This document shows, piece by piece, positions 4,991 through 5,136 of a stretch of 5,136 bases of DNA (its first letter is position 1; every line of letters begins with the position of its first letter). Location of the stretch: NCBI GenBank assembly GCA_030618975.1, contig JAUXCH010000418.1, positions 1 to 5,136 on the forward strand. Reading direction: 5' to 3'. The DNA is from Planctomycetia bacterium. Lineage in GTDB: Bacteria; Planctomycetota; PLA2; JAEUHO01. The translations under genes and the position numbers were made by a program. The notes beneath the pieces were generated by a model. That model was not told where the DNA came from. It searched no databases and worked only from the letters and a program-made list of their open reading frames with translations.

Positions 4991-5136
4991 CGGGGGGGTA
5001 GGGGGGGTAGGAGGCTCGGAGCGGCTTTCGCACAGCCTGCGGCCCCAGCCGATCGTTCCACGAACTCGAGCACCCCCCGCCCCTGAAGCCGGAGGGCCGC
5101 CGACACGGTCAGCACGCACACGGCGCAGCGGCTGCC
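4981..5136 (-). CDS. IS66-family transposase, C-terminal end (5' part beyond the right edge)
   Basis: The minus strand from the right edge is open for 51 codons before a TGA at 4983-4981. It begins GSRCAVCVLTVSAALRLQGR, followed by GVLEFVERSAGAAG, and later AAPSLLP. This follows the C-terminal pattern I recall for IS66 transposases (TnpC): a GSR...LTV strand, a helix with R-x-Q-G-R-x-VL-x-F/Y, then a short tail ending P-SLLP. The stretch CAVC departs from the more usual charged/aromatic residues there, so the copy may be diverged or decayed. The last residues, PPLPPRPP, are encoded by the antisense of the G-tract and are probably just the element's end read as protein. The full protein would be several hundred residues, so activity cannot be judged. 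A competing longer frame on the same strand (5119 to 4877) runs across the element boundary and is a shadow. Confidence 0.6.
   Translation of the reverse strand, partial: GSRCAVCVLTVSAALRLQGRGVLEFVERSAGAAGCAKAAPSLLPPLPPRPP
4984..5007 (+). other. G-quadruplex-capable tract at the insertion-sequence end
   Basis: Three runs of seven G (4984-4990, 4992-4998, 5001-5007) are separated by single C and TA, followed by TAGGAGG. Each run of seven can split into two GGG tracts, so four stacked tracts with very short loops are available. It lies inside the IS terminus, directly next to the transposase stop codon. Homopolymers of this length are also error-prone in sequencing, so the exact counts are uncertain. 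Confidence 0.7.

Larger units (their letters stand above)
4864..5001 (+). pseudogene. NAD-dependent epimerase/dehydratase, 5' fragment interrupted by an insertion sequence
   Basis: Translation from ATG 4864 gives MKILVTGCEDLIGTRLVELL and about 16 more host-derived residues. This is the first beta strand, nucleotide-binding turn and helix of an extended short-chain dehydrogenase (NAD-dependent epimerase/dehydratase), whose proteins normally run to about 300 residues. Similarity ends by about residue 36. At 4973 the sequence becomes the end of an IS66-like element, and the frame reads into its G-tract to a stop at 4999-5001 (45 codons in all). The Rossmann GxxGxxG is damaged: the visible turn is G-C-E-D-L-I-G, with Asp in place of the middle Gly. 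GAG-GAC differs from GGG-GGC by two G-to-A changes, which would fit decay after inactivation, though it could be natural divergence. There is no strong ribosome binding site. The rest of the gene should lie beyond the far end of the element, outside the window. Confidence 0.65.
4973..5136 (-). mobile_element. IS66-like insertion sequence, one terminus and transposase 3' end
   Basis: The element appears to begin at 4973 with GTAAGCGTTCAGGGGGG. IS66-family terminal inverted repeats characteristically start GTAA, often GTAAGCG. Just inside it the minus strand carries the tail of an IS66-type transposase, ending 8 bases from the tip. On the outer side the epimerase coding sequence stops at the same point. 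The rest of the element, including its other end and any tnpA/tnpB genes, lies past the right edge. The tip, the transposase tail and the broken host gene agree, but the full element is needed for proof. Confidence 0.65.

Noticed and set aside
4877..5119. Minus-strand 80-codon frame at the right end
   Set aside because: It crosses the insertion-sequence boundary into the epimerase fragment. The neighbouring frame matches the transposase tail and ends at the element tip.

Overview
The window is a strongly GC-rich, gene-dense bacterial segment. Codon third positions are overwhelmingly G or C. A lipoprotein signal peptide, a MacB/LolCDE-type ABC transporter and ExbD-like domains point to a double-membrane bacterium. 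An IS66-type element end also fits a high-GC phylum such as Planctomycetota or Myxococcota, but the window alone does not decide between them, and no rRNA or tRNA is present.

Layout from left to right. (1) Positions 1-1098, minus strand: a polytopic membrane protein of unknown function, open at the left edge, with 366 codons visible and about seven or eight membrane segments. (2) Positions 1099-1204: a short G-rich spacer between divergent genes. (3) Positions 1205-1600, plus strand: a small VOC-superfamily (glyoxalase/bleomycin-resistance fold) protein with a strong ribosome binding site. (4) Positions 4774 down to 1597, minus strand: a probable three-gene operon. It holds an ABC ATPase of the MacB/LolD type, a FtsX/MacB-type permease joined to it by a GTGA overlap, and a lipoprotein that appears to hold two ExbD/TolR-like domains. 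The lipoprotein and VOC genes converge and share a CTAG at their stop codons. (5) Positions 4775-4863: a short spacer between divergent genes. (6) From 4864: the N-terminus of an NAD-dependent epimerase/dehydratase gene, broken after about 36 codons. (7) From 4973 to the right edge: the end of an IS66-like insertion sequence. It has a GTAAGCG tip, the tail of its transposase on the minus strand, and a G-tract that can form a quadruplex.

How the parts may work together: the ATPase and permease form a type VII (mechanotransmission) ABC system, which usually acts on substrates in the periplasm or outer leaflet. No MacA-like adaptor is visible, and the gene in the neighbouring slot is the ExbD-like lipoprotein, a candidate periplasmic partner. 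The most notable points are this unusual lipoprotein-transporter pairing, a roughly 55-residue insertion in the permease's periplasmic domain, and the readable IS66 insertion boundary in the epimerase gene.
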